Assembly: GCA_040755155.1 (NCBI GenBank)
Contig: JBFMBP010000130.1
Location: 1-64,000, forward strand
Reading direction: 5' to 3'
DNA from: Candidatus Omnitrophota bacterium
Lineage (GTDB): Bacteria; Hinthialibacterota; Hinthialibacteria; Hinthialibacterales; Hinthialibacteraceae
Length of the DNA: 64,000 nt
In this document: positions 36,196-44,840 of the stretch, piece after piece
Position numbering within the stretch: the first letter of the stretch is position 1
Layout of the letters: every line of letters begins with the position of its first letter
Program-made: the position numbers and the translations under genes
The notes under the pieces: model-generated
The model's database searches: none
Seen by the model: only the letters and a program-made list of their open reading frames with translations
What the model was told of the DNA's origin: nothing

Positions 36196-38091
36196 TTAGA
36201 TATTTTTAATTACTAACTTTTTCCATTGCGTCATCATCGCTTCTGCGCCCGCGATCATCACCCGCGCGCGATGGGCGAAGGTATGCTGGCGGAGGATGCG
36301 TTCACGCGCTGCTTGCGTAATTTCATCCCGTTCCTGGGGATGAGATAGGTAATAATCTACTTTCGTTTTCAACTCATCCAGATTGCCATATGCCTCCATC
36401 TCTTTTCCTACGGCGAAAAACTCTCCCATGCGGCTTTGCGCATGGGAAATTATATCACTCAAGACGAAGCCGCCGCATAGAGGGATTTCGAAATCCCTTT
36501 CGTTGGGCGAGGAATGCGTAAACATCGTATGGATGTTGAGGCTGATTTGAGAAGAGCGGAATAGATCGAAGCCTTCCTGCATTGTCAGATAACGCCCTTG
36601 ATAGGCGTCCTGCATTCCATGCTTCGCTAAAATGGCGCCCCAATCCAGCGAGCCGTAGACTTTTATGGGAAAATCTTTCAATGCGGCGATGACTTGCGCG
36701 CGTCGGGCGCAATTGAATTCCAGGTTGAAATAATAGCGCAGCAAATTTTCATCCGTCATATTCTTCTTGGCGACGGTTTGGCGCAGAATCCGCAAGAGGC
36801 TATCGCGCTCTTCGCCGGGGGAAAATCGTTCTTGAATCGCACGCGCTGCATCGAATTTAAAATCACTCAGTTTTTCATCGACGATAGATTCGATTCGTTC
36901 GACAGTGGAGTTTGGCAGATGGCGGCGAATGCGGCTGACATCGAATATCGATCCCACAAAGGAAACGACGCTCGCCAGTTCGGGACGATAATTCGCCTGA
37001 ATATTCGGCGAAGCGCATAATGGGATATCGCCGCCCATTCGAGCGCCCATGCGTTCCAAATCCGGCGCCTGGGAGGGATCGACGGGAAAGGCGATGTCGA
37101 AAGGGCCGTGGCGGCCTGGCGGCAAGTTGACGGGATCGTCAACGTACCAAATCATGCGGGGAATCGGCGCGTCATGAATCGATCCTCCGAAAAAGTGGGT
37201 GGAGGGGAAATCGACGATGGCGATGGCGTCGGGACGGAATCGCAAAACTTCCAAATTGGCTTTTAAGGCGGCGGGGGCGTCTGCCAACGACTCCAGCGAG
37301 AGGATGCGAACCTCTTTGCCTTCGCTGGCGAATCCCTCGGCCAGTCCTTGCGCCAATGTTTCCCAGCAGCCGCTTTGCAGCGCGAGGACGGCGATTTTTT
37401 CGATACGGCGAATGGGATGATGCTCGTAATGACGGGCGAATTCCTCGCGCAACGCTGGAAATTTTACACCTGCTTCCGAAAAGGATTTTTTGACGATTGC
37501 TTCATAATTCAACCAGACGGGGCGGGGATGCAACGCTCCAACCAACTCGCCAGGGAAGCTGCGATATTCGGAATCGACGAGATGAAAGGGATACAGTTCC
37601 GATTCCAACGCCTGGCGCAATTGCCCTTCTACATTTTCTCCAACGATCCAATAAACCAAGGGAGAAGCGATCAGCGCCGATAGATCGAATAGGGAAAAAG
37701 CCGCAAGCAAAAAACCGGGATCGGGTTCGATTATAATGAGCGGCCGGGATTGGATGGGGCGGCGTTGGAAAAAATTCAAACCATGCCCTGCGCCTATATG
37801 GAAGAGAAACGTCCAGGCTTGATCCGGCTTCCAGGTTGACATCGCTTGAAGAAACGCCTGCGTCTCCGCTGCGCCGCTCTGCTCGAGGTCGGTCCAATAT
37901 TCGCCGCCATCGAGGAGTATCTTTTTGCAGCGATGCAGTTCTCTTGACGCTGTTTCGACGAGAATGTCTTCCCTCACCGTTTGCCGGCGCAATAACTCCG
38001 CCAAGTCTGGACGGCGAGCCGCCAGCGCTTGCAGGTTGCGGCGCCGACAATCGCCTTCGAGTTTAGATAAGGGAATCCAGGCCATATTCAT
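36196..38091 (-). CDS. Maf/CgeB-like two-part glycosyltransferase, possible flagellin modification enzyme
   Basis: This 631-residue protein joins two parts. The N-terminal ~220 residues contain FLFHIGAGHGLNFFQ and PLIIIEPDPGFLLAAFSLFDLS, then PLVYWIVGENV. This resembles motility accessory factors (Maf, DUF115-like) that glycosylate flagellin with sialic-acid-like sugars. The C-terminal half is a CgeB-like GT-B domain (IPRMIWYVDDPVNLPP; PKVYGSLDW-like segment; SLNIHTMFTHSSPNERDFEIPLCGGFV). It overlaps the pyrD start by four bases (ATGA), so the two are translationally coupled. It may glycosylate flagellin or surface proteins; the substrate is inferred. Confidence 0.65.
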   Translation of the reverse strand: MNMAWIPLSKLEGDCRRRNLQALAARRPDLAELLRRQTVREDILVETASRELHRCKKILLDGGEYWTDLEQSGAAETQAFLQAMSTWKPDQAWTFLFHIGAGHGLNFFQRRPIQSRPLIIIEPDPGFLLAAFSLFDLSALIASPLVYWIVGENVEGQLRQALESELYPFHLVDSEYRSFPGELVGALHPRPVWLNYEAIVKKSFSEAGVKFPALREEFARHYEHHPIRRIEKIAVLALQSGCWETLAQGLAEGFASEGKEVRILSLESLADAPAALKANLEVLRFRPDAIAIVDFPSTHFFGGSIHDAPIPRMIWYVDDPVNLPPGRHGPFDIAFPVDPSQAPDLERMGARMGGDIPLCASPNIQANYRPELASVVSFVGSIFDVSRIRRHLPNSTVERIESIVDEKLSDFKFDAARAIQERFSPGEERDSLLRILRQTVAKKNMTDENLLRYYFNLEFNCARRAQVIAALKDFPIKVYGSLDWGAILAKHGMQDAYQGRYLTMQEGFDLFRSSQISLNIHTMFTHSSPNERDFEIPLCGGFVLSDIISHAQSRMGEFFAVGKEMEAYGNLDELKTKVDYYLSHPQERDEITQAARERILRQHTFAHRARVMIAGAEAMMTQWKKLVIKNI

Positions 38092-39179
38092 CCATCGCGG
38101 AAATCGTCCAATTGCTTCAATCCCCGTTCGTCCATCATGCGCAGAATGCCTTTCAGAATATCGCGCACGATCGCCGGGCCTTGATAGACGAAGCCGGTAT
38201 AGATTTGCAGCAGCTGCGCTCCCGCCGCCAGTTTTTCCACGGCGTCTTCGGCGTTGAAAATTCCCCCGCAGCCGATAATGGGAATCTTACCCTTCAGTTC
38301 CGAGGCCGCCAATCGTACAACTTCCGTCGAACGCTGCCGCAGCGGTTCGCCGCTCATGCCGCCGCTTTCGCGTCCGCCGGTTTGGTTAGTGGTATTGGTA
38401 GCGATGACGCCGTCCAGTCGCAGTTGCCGAATGACGCCGAGGGCTTCCCGGATTTGCTCGCCGCTCAAGTCGGGCGCAAGTTTGACGCATAGCGGCTTGC
38501 GTTTTTCTCCGGCGGCGATTTCGTCCATTTTCTTTTGCATCGCCGCAAGCAGTTGAGCTAATTTCTCTCCCTCTTGCAGCGTCCGCAGATTGGGCGTGTT
38601 GGGCGAGCTGACGTTGACTACGAAGAAATCACCGAAGCGGTAGAGTCGTTCCAGCGAAATCGTATAATCCTCAATCACGCGGCCTATATCGTCCGCCGGA
38701 GTATCGAATTGCTTGCCGAGGCTGACGCCCATCATCGCGGTGGGTGAACGGTTTTGGCTTTGCTTTCGCGTCAAGAGATCCGCCGCCGCTTGCGAGCCGC
38801 CATTATTGAATCCCATGCGGTTCACCAATGCGCGGCTATCAGGATAGCGGAAAAGGCGGGGTTTGGGGTTGCCCGGCTGAGGACGCGGCGTCAAGGTTCC
38901 GATTTCGAAATGAGAAAAGCCGAATGCGTCCCACAAGTCCGTACAAACGGCGTTTTTGTCGAAGCCGCCCGCCAGCCCGATAGGATGCGGCAGCCGCCGC
39001 CCCCAGATTGTCCGTTCCAACCGCGAATCCTGCGGCGCCAGCATGCGATTTATGATGGACTTAAAAGGACGACATAATCCCATGCGAGAAAGAACCAGTT
39101 CATGAATGAATTCTGGATCGAACCGAAAAAGAATCGGCTTGGCGGCGTATTGGTAGAAGAGATTGAAAGGCGTCATCAT
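38088..39179 (-). CDS. pyrD: Dihydroorotate dehydrogenase (quinone), class 2
   Basis: This 363-residue protein is a class 2 PyrD. It shows RLPHPIGLAGGFDKNAVCTD and EIGTLTPRPQPGNPKPRLFR for FMN and substrate. VNVSSPNTPNLRTLQ holds the catalytic serine base. NTTNQTGGRESGGMSGEPLR and a C-terminal GIFNAEDAVEKLAAGAQLLQIYTGFVYQGP follow. It oxidises dihydroorotate to orotate in the inner membrane and reduces quinone, the fourth step of pyrimidine synthesis. The N-terminal helices (NLFYQYAAKPILFRF) are the membrane-associated part. A downstream Maf/CgeB-like gene overlaps by four bases. Confidence 0.96.
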   Translation of the reverse strand: MMTPFNLFYQYAAKPILFRFDPEFIHELVLSRMGLCRPFKSIINRMLAPQDSRLERTIWGRRLPHPIGLAGGFDKNAVCTDLWDAFGFSHFEIGTLTPRPQPGNPKPRLFRYPDSRALVNRMGFNNGGSQAAADLLTRKQSQNRSPTAMMGVSLGKQFDTPADDIGRVIEDYTISLERLYRFGDFFVVNVSSPNTPNLRTLQEGEKLAQLLAAMQKKMDEIAAGEKRKPLCVKLAPDLSGEQIREALGVIRQLRLDGVIATNTTNQTGGRESGGMSGEPLRQRSTEVVRLAASELKGKIPIIGCGGIFNAEDAVEKLAAGAQLLQIYTGFVYQGPAIVRDILKGILRMMDERGLKQLDDFRDG

Positions 39180-39380
39180 CGTACTATCGCCAGCTCCGCA
39201 AAGTATTCAGCGCAAATAGAGCCTTCATCAAAAAATCGATAGCCATCATAATAAATCATGTTGCCTCGCCGCCGCCCATTGAGCAAGATGGACGGTTTGG
39301 AGCGATCGTTGAAACCTTGGGAAGCGCCAACGAAGCCGTATATAATCTCAGCGTATGGAAAATGAAAACAGGTAAAAATT

Positions 39381-39593
39381 ATGAAGAAAATAAAACAGTA
39401 TAGTATGGCATTCGGGCTTCTCTGCGCCGCTTCGATTTTCCTGGCGGGATGCGCCACGGCTTCAGGCGGTACTATGAATTCCAGTTCCACGAAATCGTTT
39501 TCGAGTTCAGCGGGCAAAGATTCCGCCTCGATTTCAGAGAAAAGTTCTATCCATGCGGGCGGCAGCGTCAGCGCGGGTTTTACTAACCGCTAA
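39381..39593 (+). CDS. Small lipoprotein
   Basis: This 70-residue protein has a lipoprotein signal with lipobox LAGC (C24): MKKIKQYSMAFGLLCAASIFLAGC. The mature part is Ser/Lys-rich (about 25% Ser) with no recognisable domain. It should be acylated and sorted to a membrane. A putative divergent pyrD-coupled reading frame overlaps part of it on the other strand; the lipoprotein is better supported. Confidence 0.7.
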   Translation: MKKIKQYSMAFGLLCAASIFLAGCATASGGTMNSSSTKSFSSSAGKDSASISEKSSIHAGGSVSAGFTNR

Positions 39594-39605
39594 CAATTAT
39601 CCAAC

Positions 39606-40328
39606 GTGGAATCTTTCCAACTAATCGATTATTCTTTGAAAGAAGATGGCGCCGCGGGCGATTGGCGCCTCTTCATTCAAGGTTCATGGCATTTCCGGCG
39701 CTTGCTGGAAGAGGCTTTCCCCGCTCTTTTCTTCATGGATGCGACGCTGTCCCTTCCATCGGATTTTTCCTGGGGCGTGCAGTTCAAGCCGCTCTCCCAT
39801 TCCACCTGCGATCTGTTGGAGGATTATTTATCGCTTCTGCGCGACGCTGTTTATCGCCGCGGCGTTCTCGATCTCTGCTTTGCTCTATCATTTCAATCTT
39901 CCGACAGAGCATGGGATGACGCGGAGAAGCGGAAAACGGACGACCGCAGCGAGGCGAAGCGGATCGCCTGGAAGCTGACGGATTTCATCCGGCGCTATCC
40001 CATCTACCGCGATTCTTCCGTCATCGCCGCCGTTCCTTCTTATTCCGCCGGACAATCAAGACAATCCGCCTTTTGGCTAAAATGGATAGCAAGAGAAACG
40101 GGTTTATATAACGCCGCTGGCTTTCTGGAATATTCCCGCCAAGACTCAGCTATGAAGGCGGAAACTTCTATTTTCGCAGAGAAATCCATTGTTTTAGTGG
40201 ACGATTTGTCTCATCCAGAAATCGGCCTCGACAAAGCGGAAAAAGCGTTGCGGCAAGCGGGCGCCGCAGCGATTTTCGGTTTGACGGCGGATGGCCTTAT
40301 CAAGGAGCAACGCGATGACGCCGGATGA
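39606..40328 (+). CDS. PRTase-like protein (ShosT/ComF-like), possible toxin of a DprA-associated pair
   Basis: This 240-residue protein starts at GTG 39606, 12 bases after the lipoprotein. It has a PRTase-like C-terminal half: DSSVIAAVPSYSAG (about 137-149, like the ComF VPVP strand) and SIVLVDDLSHPEIGLDKAEKALRQAGA (194-220). The acidic VDD pair of the PRPP motif is kept, but the following TTGxT loop is replaced by SHPEIG. The stop codon lies 14 bases into the DprA-like gene, so the two are coupled. In ShosTA a PRTase toxin is paired with a DprA-like antitoxin, matching this arrangement. A plain ComF homologue is the alternative. Confidence 0.6.
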   Translation: MESFQLIDYSLKEDGAAGDWRLFIQGSWHFRRLLEEAFPALFFMDATLSLPSDFSWGVQFKPLSHSTCDLLEDYLSLLRDAVYRRGVLDLCFALSFQSSDRAWDDAEKRKTDDRSEAKRIAWKLTDFIRRYPIYRDSSVIAAVPSYSAGQSRQSAFWLKWIARETGLYNAAGFLEYSRQDSAMKAETSIFAEKSIVLVDDLSHPEIGLDKAEKALRQAGAAAIFGLTADGLIKEQRDDAG

Positions 40329-41259
40329 AATCGCCATTTTGCAGATGGTAATGACGCCCGGATTGGGGGGAAGAAGTTTAGAGCGGATTCTTACTAAAAT
40401 CCAACGAGAAAATCTTTCTCCTGCAGATTTTCTTAGTCTCTCCCCGCAAGCGATGGCCTTGGAATACGCTCTAAAGCCGGAGATCGTCCGCGTTCTTCAT
40501 GAATTGCTCGCTCAGGCGCAGAGTATGGCGCAACGATTGGAAGAGCATCGCATCAAAATGCTTATCAAAGGCCGCGCTGAATATCCCCATCGTCTACAAT
40601 CGCGGGGAAAAGATGCGCCAGCGGCGGTATTCGCGCGCGGCAACGAATTGCTCTTTCCTCAAAGCGCCATAGGTTTCACAGGACCGCGGCGTCCCACGCC
40701 GCAAGGCGCCAAAGCGGCCAACCGCTATGCGGCGCGTTTGTCGCAAATCGGCGCCAACATCGTCAGCGGTTACGCAGATGGCGTCGATCTTTCCGCCCAT
40801 CAGGGCGCGTTGGAAAGCGGCGGAACGACGACGTTGGTTTTGGCTGAAGGCATCCTGCAATTCCGTATAAAGAAGGAAATCGCGCCTTACCTGCGCGAGG
40901 GCAATCATCTCGTCGTCTCGGAATTTTCCCCCAATAGCGCATGGCTGGCCGGATGCGCCATGCAGCGCAATCGAACTATCTGCGCCTTATCCCAAGCCGT
41001 AATCGCCGTAGAGCCGGGCGTGAAAGGCGGCGCCTACGCCACGGCGCAGGCGGCGTTAAGGTTGAAGCGTCCGTTGTTTGTTATAGGGGATGCGGACCGA
41101 AAATCCGGCAGCGAGGGAATACGATATTTTCTTGATCACGGCGCGGATTTATTGCCTTACGGCGATGAAGACGGCGCCGTTATCGATTCGATTTTGGAGG
41201 CATTGAGCAAAAAAGAAATTTCCGCCGCCGCCGAAGAGCAGCCACTGTTGTTCGATTGA
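40315..41259 (+). CDS. DprA/Smf-like DNA-processing protein (ShosA-like partner)
   Basis: The 314-residue product from ATG 40315 overlaps the upstream PRTase gene by 14 bases. It has an N-terminal helix-hairpin-helix-like segment (MTPGLGGRSLERIL). A DprA Rossmann domain follows, with AIGFTGPRRPTPQG, IVSGYADGVDLSAHQGALESGG, LVVSEFSPNSAW, QRNRTICALSQAVIAVEPGVKGG and ALRLKRPLFVI. DprA binds ssDNA and loads RecA during natural transformation. No other competence gene is nearby. Overlap with a PRTase partner instead suggests the antitoxin of a ShosTA-like pair. A C-terminal winged helix is not evident. Confidence 0.85.
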   Translation: MTPDEIAILQMVMTPGLGGRSLERILTKIQRENLSPADFLSLSPQAMALEYALKPEIVRVLHELLAQAQSMAQRLEEHRIKMLIKGRAEYPHRLQSRGKDAPAAVFARGNELLFPQSAIGFTGPRRPTPQGAKAANRYAARLSQIGANIVSGYADGVDLSAHQGALESGGTTTLVLAEGILQFRIKKEIAPYLREGNHLVVSEFSPNSAWLAGCAMQRNRTICALSQAVIAVEPGVKGGAYATAQAALRLKRPLFVIGDADRKSGSEGIRYFLDHGADLLPYGDEDGAVIDSILEALSKKEISAAAEEQPLLFD

Positions 41260-41287
41260 AACGCCTGCGAATTGCTAATTTTTCCAA

Positions 41288-42409
41288 TTAAAAACGATCG
41301 GTTCGGCTTAATAACCACGGTTTGGATCCCACACCGGCGCTGCGGCGGCGAACGGATTTCGTTTCGGCTTGATCTTGCTGGGCCTCATTCGCCGATTCTT
41401 TCTCTTTATGGAATGCCGATCCCGCCGTACGGGCTAATCCGACAGGTACGCCGATAGCCAGGTCTTTAATTGGCGCGTCGATCAACAATTTTTTGAAGGG
41501 ATAGAGAATCCGGCCTACTCCCGCCGGCGCCTTGTCTCCCTCCGGTTGATAAAAACCAAGAGTAACTCCGCTGGCGACATCCTTGAAGAATGAAAAGACG
41601 GCGTCGAAGCCGCCTGGCTTTTTTTCCGTTATGGTTTCGGCGGATTTGTCCGCCGCCGCATTGGATTCGACGGATTTTTCCGTTTTCGTCTTCCGAGCGT
41701 TGACTCGGCCAAATCCGGCGCGGGTCCGCGAGCGGCTTTTCACCGTCTTCTTGGTCTCTTCCGTCATCGAGGGCGAAGCAGAATCCTCCTTCTGCTTGTC
41801 GTCCCAATATGATGTTGATATGCCCGAATCGACCGGCTCCGGCGTTTTGGAAAAGACGGAATTGAACGAACTAGCGGAAACGTCAGGCGCATTCAAGGCT
41901 CCGGCCGTTTGAACCGGGGCGGATTTGGGGATCAAGCCGAAAGCCCCCCCTTTTCGCGGCGATAAGGAAGGCGCATTTAGAGAGTTCGATTGGATTTCCT
42001 CCGCTTTCGCCTTGCGGTAAGCCATATAGTTATTCAAATCGTTCAAAACCCTTTTCTCGAATTCTTCGCCTTGCGGAATATCAGCGGGCATGTAGGGAAT
42101 ATATTTCAAATATTCTTCGTTCGTTTCCGCCGCGAGGGAGGGAAGGGAAGCGCTTGAATCTGAAACGGCATCGGCGGTCCTTGCCGCCGGTCTCGCCGCC
42201 GCTAAATTCGACGCCATCGGCGCCGATGGGCGATAAGTAGGCGGCTCCAGCGCTTGCAATTGGGCGGAAGTCAATTTTGTCCGATTGAGCACATTCTGAA
42301 AGGTGAGATCGCTCGGCGCTTTAGGAGTTTGGACAGCGGATGGCGATAATTGGCCACCGTTATGGATGGAGTGAAGATTTTTCCCCAGGGAAACATAAGG
42401 ATCGGCCAT
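41288..42409 (-). CDS. Hypothetical low-complexity protein
   Basis: The 373-residue product from ATG 42409, which has AAAGGA about 9 bases upstream, is rich in Ala, Ser, Pro and Lys. It has no signal peptide. The start MADPYVSLGKNLHSIHNGGQ is followed by disordered segments and a basic patch (TKKTVKSRSRTRAGFG). The only ordered-looking stretch is near the C-terminus (SFFKDVASGVTLGFYQPEGDK to LLIDAPIKDLAIGVPVGLARTAGS). No family is recognised. An ATG at 42430 would add seven residues. Confidence 0.65.
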   Translation of the reverse strand: MADPYVSLGKNLHSIHNGGQLSPSAVQTPKAPSDLTFQNVLNRTKLTSAQLQALEPPTYRPSAPMASNLAAARPAARTADAVSDSSASLPSLAAETNEEYLKYIPYMPADIPQGEEFEKRVLNDLNNYMAYRKAKAEEIQSNSLNAPSLSPRKGGAFGLIPKSAPVQTAGALNAPDVSASSFNSVFSKTPEPVDSGISTSYWDDKQKEDSASPSMTEETKKTVKSRSRTRAGFGRVNARKTKTEKSVESNAAADKSAETITEKKPGGFDAVFSFFKDVASGVTLGFYQPEGDKAPAGVGRILYPFKKLLIDAPIKDLAIGVPVGLARTAGSAFHKEKESANEAQQDQAETKSVRRRSAGVGSKPWLLSRTDRF

Positions 42410-42478
42410 TTTTTCCATTCCTTTCGGCATGGCATGAGTTCAACCGATCCTTAGTGCAGATTTTATGCCAGTTGCGCG

Positions 42479-42514
42479 GCGGGCGGCGCTTCGTTTTGAG
42501 CCTGCCCTGCGCCG
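42479..42514. repeat. Dispersed palindromic repeat, family A (copy 4, diverged)
   Basis: GCGGGCGGCGCTTCGTTTTGAG followed by CCTGCCCTGCGCC. It differs from the standard copies in the stem bases. It lies between two minus-strand genes. Confidence 0.55.
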
Positions 42515-42516
42515 TT

Positions 42517-42738
42517 TCATGTTTTTTCCAGAAAATCCTGTTCGTTAAGAATTTCTTGCATGAAGGTTTCTTTCACTATTTCCTTTTGCCAGCGGCGATG
42601 TCTTTTAAGCGATTCTTCTCGTTTCTTTCGCGCCAGGGCGATGAAGCGATCCGTCTCGACTGGACCCAGCTGATCCAGTAAGGCGTAAATCCCTTTCTTT
42701 ACAATTAGATCGTCCTCAAGATATCGTTCTGGCTTCAT
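42517..42738 (-). CDS. Small hypothetical protein, antitoxin-like pattern
   Basis: This 73-residue, charged, mainly helical protein has the pattern LDQLGPVETDRFIALARKKREESLKRHRRW. Similar small proteins occur beside toxin-like genes in some bacteria, but I cannot name a family with confidence. It lies between two family A palindromes and has no visible toxin partner. Confidence 0.5.
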   Translation of the reverse strand: MKPERYLEDDLIVKKGIYALLDQLGPVETDRFIALARKKREESLKRHRRWQKEIVKETFMQEILNEQDFLEKT

Positions 42739-42800
42739 AGCAATTCCTCACTTAAGCAAAACTGCGCCGGATTCATCGCAGGTATTTTACTATTGATCTT

Positions 42801-42832
42801 GCGGCGCTTCGCTATGAGCCTGCCCTGCGGGG
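42801..42832. repeat. Dispersed palindromic repeat, family A (copy 5, diverged)
   Basis: GCGGCGCTTCGCTATGAGCC then TGCCCTGCGGGGC. It lies just beyond the end of the FGE-like gene (stop at 42841) and may fold as its transcript end. Confidence 0.55.
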
Positions 42833-42840
42833 CTGCGCCG

Positions 42841-44721
42841 CTATTGCGTTTTCACGATACGAAAGCCAAAACTGGAGTTATCCCGGTTGGATGGGATGTT
42901 ATTGTTTCGGTATGCCGACCGGCAAGTCCAGGCGTAGTCGTTCCAACTGCCGCCGCGAAGCACGTTGAACGAGCCGCCGGTTGGACCCGTTGGATCAATT
43001 TGGGATTCATCGCGATATCTCCCATACAAATCCTGGCACCACTCCCAAACGTTGCCGTTCATATCGTACAGTCCCCAGACGTTGGGCGTCTTTAATCCTA
43101 CTTCATGCGTTTTCGTCTTTGAATTGGACGCTTGCCACGCATAGTCGCTGATTTGCGTATTGCTCGGATCGTCGCCCCAATAAAACGCCGTCACGGTAAC
43201 CGCACGGCAGGCGTATTCCCATTCCGCTTCCGTCGGCAAGCGAAACGTTCCTAGCCCCAACTGGTTCAATTTTACGAGGAAGGTTTGGCAATCGAACCAG
43301 GACACTTTTTCCACTGGAAGGTTTAATCCCTTAAAATTGGAAGGATTGTTCCCCATCACCACTTGCCATTGCGCCTGTGTTACCTCGTATTTTCCCATAT
43401 AGAAACTTTTAGAGATCGTAACTTGATGCTGCGGCCCTTCATCCGCATCGCGAGCCGTCTCATCGCTGGGGCTGCCCATAATAAAGGTTCCGGCGGGGAT
43501 CAACGACATCTCTAATTGTTTGACGCCATCAGGAAGGGGAAGAGGAATTGTGATGGTTTGATTATCGGAGACTCTGGACGTAGGTGTTGAGGTAAATGGA
43601 ATGGAGGTTTTCGTTGGCGTAAACGATGGAGCCATCGTCGGCGTCGCCGTCGAAGCCAAGGCGGGAGTAATCGTTGGAGTAAGCGTCGGAGTCATCTTTG
43701 GCGTTAATCTGGGAGTAGACGTCTGAGTGAATATTGGCCTAATTGTCGGCGTTAGGGAGGGGGTCGGCGTTTTAACCGGGATGGGCGTTTTCGTAGGCGT
43801 AGAAGAAGCTGTTGGCGTGTTGGTCATTGTAGGAGTGGAGGTAGGCGATGGCGTTGCGGTGGGAGTATTGGTGTTTGTCGGCGTCGGTGTAGGAATCCCT
43901 TCTACGGCAAAGGCCACTGGGCCAGCCTCCATTTGCGAAACGCCGCCTTCGGTTTTTATCGCCAGGACGCGAAACCAATACTTTTCAAATGGCTGCGGCC
44001 CTTGAGAATAATTATCGCTCAATAGAAACGTCCTATTGCCATCAAAGCGAAAATAATAAATATCCGGTGCGCCCGTCTGGCCGAGAAAATCGTACTGCGC
44101 GCCATTTTTACTGATGTAAATATGAACGTTGGCATACTCTTCCGTCCCTGGATTGAACTTGATCGCCAAGGCTCTTTCCAATGAGGAATCGGCGTCGAAA
44201 CCGCCGCTTAAATCCGTTCCATGATACAAATCGTCGGTTACAATGGCCTTATGCGCGGGAATATCGTCAGGATTGGCGATCTTTTTCAGAGCGATGGAAG
44301 CGCCTCCCGTTAAATTGAAACCTATGGGCGCAGGTTGATTTAACACGGTCGACCGATTTTGATTTTTGTCGTTTTTATATAAGCCCCAAACTCGGAATTG
44401 ATACTGCGCATTTACATCCGGATTTTTCCAGACAAAGCGGCGATAGGTTCCATCGGTGGTACTCCCCAGAAAAAAATAACCGCCATCGCCTCTGCGGACA
44501 TAAATCTGCCAAGCATAAACCGGTAAATCGCCGTCGTAATTCCAACGAATATCGATCAAACGGTTGCCGATGTCGTCGAAATCGGTCGATCCGGAAAGCG
44601 GTTCTTGACTGCGCTCGTCATCGAAGACTTCGACGGTATTTTGGGAAAGCGCAAAACTCGTTACATCCGTTAACATCATCCCAAAGAATATGGCCAAGAG
44701 AGAAACGATATTTTTCTTCAT
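42841..44721 (-). CDS. Secreted FGE-like (SUMF1-domain) protein with TP-rich linker
   Basis: This 626-residue protein has a signal peptide (MKKNIVSLLAIFFGMMLTDVTSFA). Fibronectin-like N-terminal domains span about 30-270. A Thr/Pro linker of about 120 residues (280-395) leads to a C-terminal FGE-sulfatase domain (about 400-626), with AGTFIMGSPSDE, MGKYEVTQAQW, FRLPTEAEWEYACRA, YDMNGNVWEWCQD, RGGSWNDYAW and SSFGFRIV. The cysteine pair used by true formylglycine-generating enzymes is not apparent in the C-terminal GGSW region. A binding or scaffolding role, or a different oxidase chemistry, is more likely than sulfatase activation. The gene is monocistronic. Confidence 0.85.
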   Translation of the reverse strand: MKKNIVSLLAIFFGMMLTDVTSFALSQNTVEVFDDERSQEPLSGSTDFDDIGNRLIDIRWNYDGDLPVYAWQIYVRRGDGGYFFLGSTTDGTYRRFVWKNPDVNAQYQFRVWGLYKNDKNQNRSTVLNQPAPIGFNLTGGASIALKKIANPDDIPAHKAIVTDDLYHGTDLSGGFDADSSLERALAIKFNPGTEEYANVHIYISKNGAQYDFLGQTGAPDIYYFRFDGNRTFLLSDNYSQGPQPFEKYWFRVLAIKTEGGVSQMEAGPVAFAVEGIPTPTPTNTNTPTATPSPTSTPTMTNTPTASSTPTKTPIPVKTPTPSLTPTIRPIFTQTSTPRLTPKMTPTLTPTITPALASTATPTMAPSFTPTKTSIPFTSTPTSRVSDNQTITIPLPLPDGVKQLEMSLIPAGTFIMGSPSDETARDADEGPQHQVTISKSFYMGKYEVTQAQWQVVMGNNPSNFKGLNLPVEKVSWFDCQTFLVKLNQLGLGTFRLPTEAEWEYACRAVTVTAFYWGDDPSNTQISDYAWQASNSKTKTHEVGLKTPNVWGLYDMNGNVWEWCQDLYGRYRDESQIDPTGPTGGSFNVLRGGSWNDYAWTCRSAYRNNNIPSNRDNSSFGFRIVKTQ

Positions 44722-44778
44722 GATGGGTTTTTCTTCTTTCCCATATAGATTGATCGCTTCGAGATCGAATAGCCGTTA

Positions 44779-44813
44779 TGGCAGGCTGCGCTTCGTTTTG
44801 AGCCTATTCTATA
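44779..44813. repeat. Dispersed palindromic repeat, family A (copy 6)
   Basis: ATGGCAGGCTGCGCTTCGTT followed by TTGAGCCTATTCTA. It lies in the gap between the FGE-like and ligA genes. Confidence 0.6.
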
Positions 44814-44840
44814 TAACGAGACGTTCGGCTCTCGACGCCT

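Noticed and set aside
39176-39517. Minus-strand 113-codon reading frame over the lipoprotein gene
   Set aside because: Most of it overlaps the convincing plus-strand lipoprotein (39381-39593). Only its last third looks interesting and is reported as a finding, not a gene.
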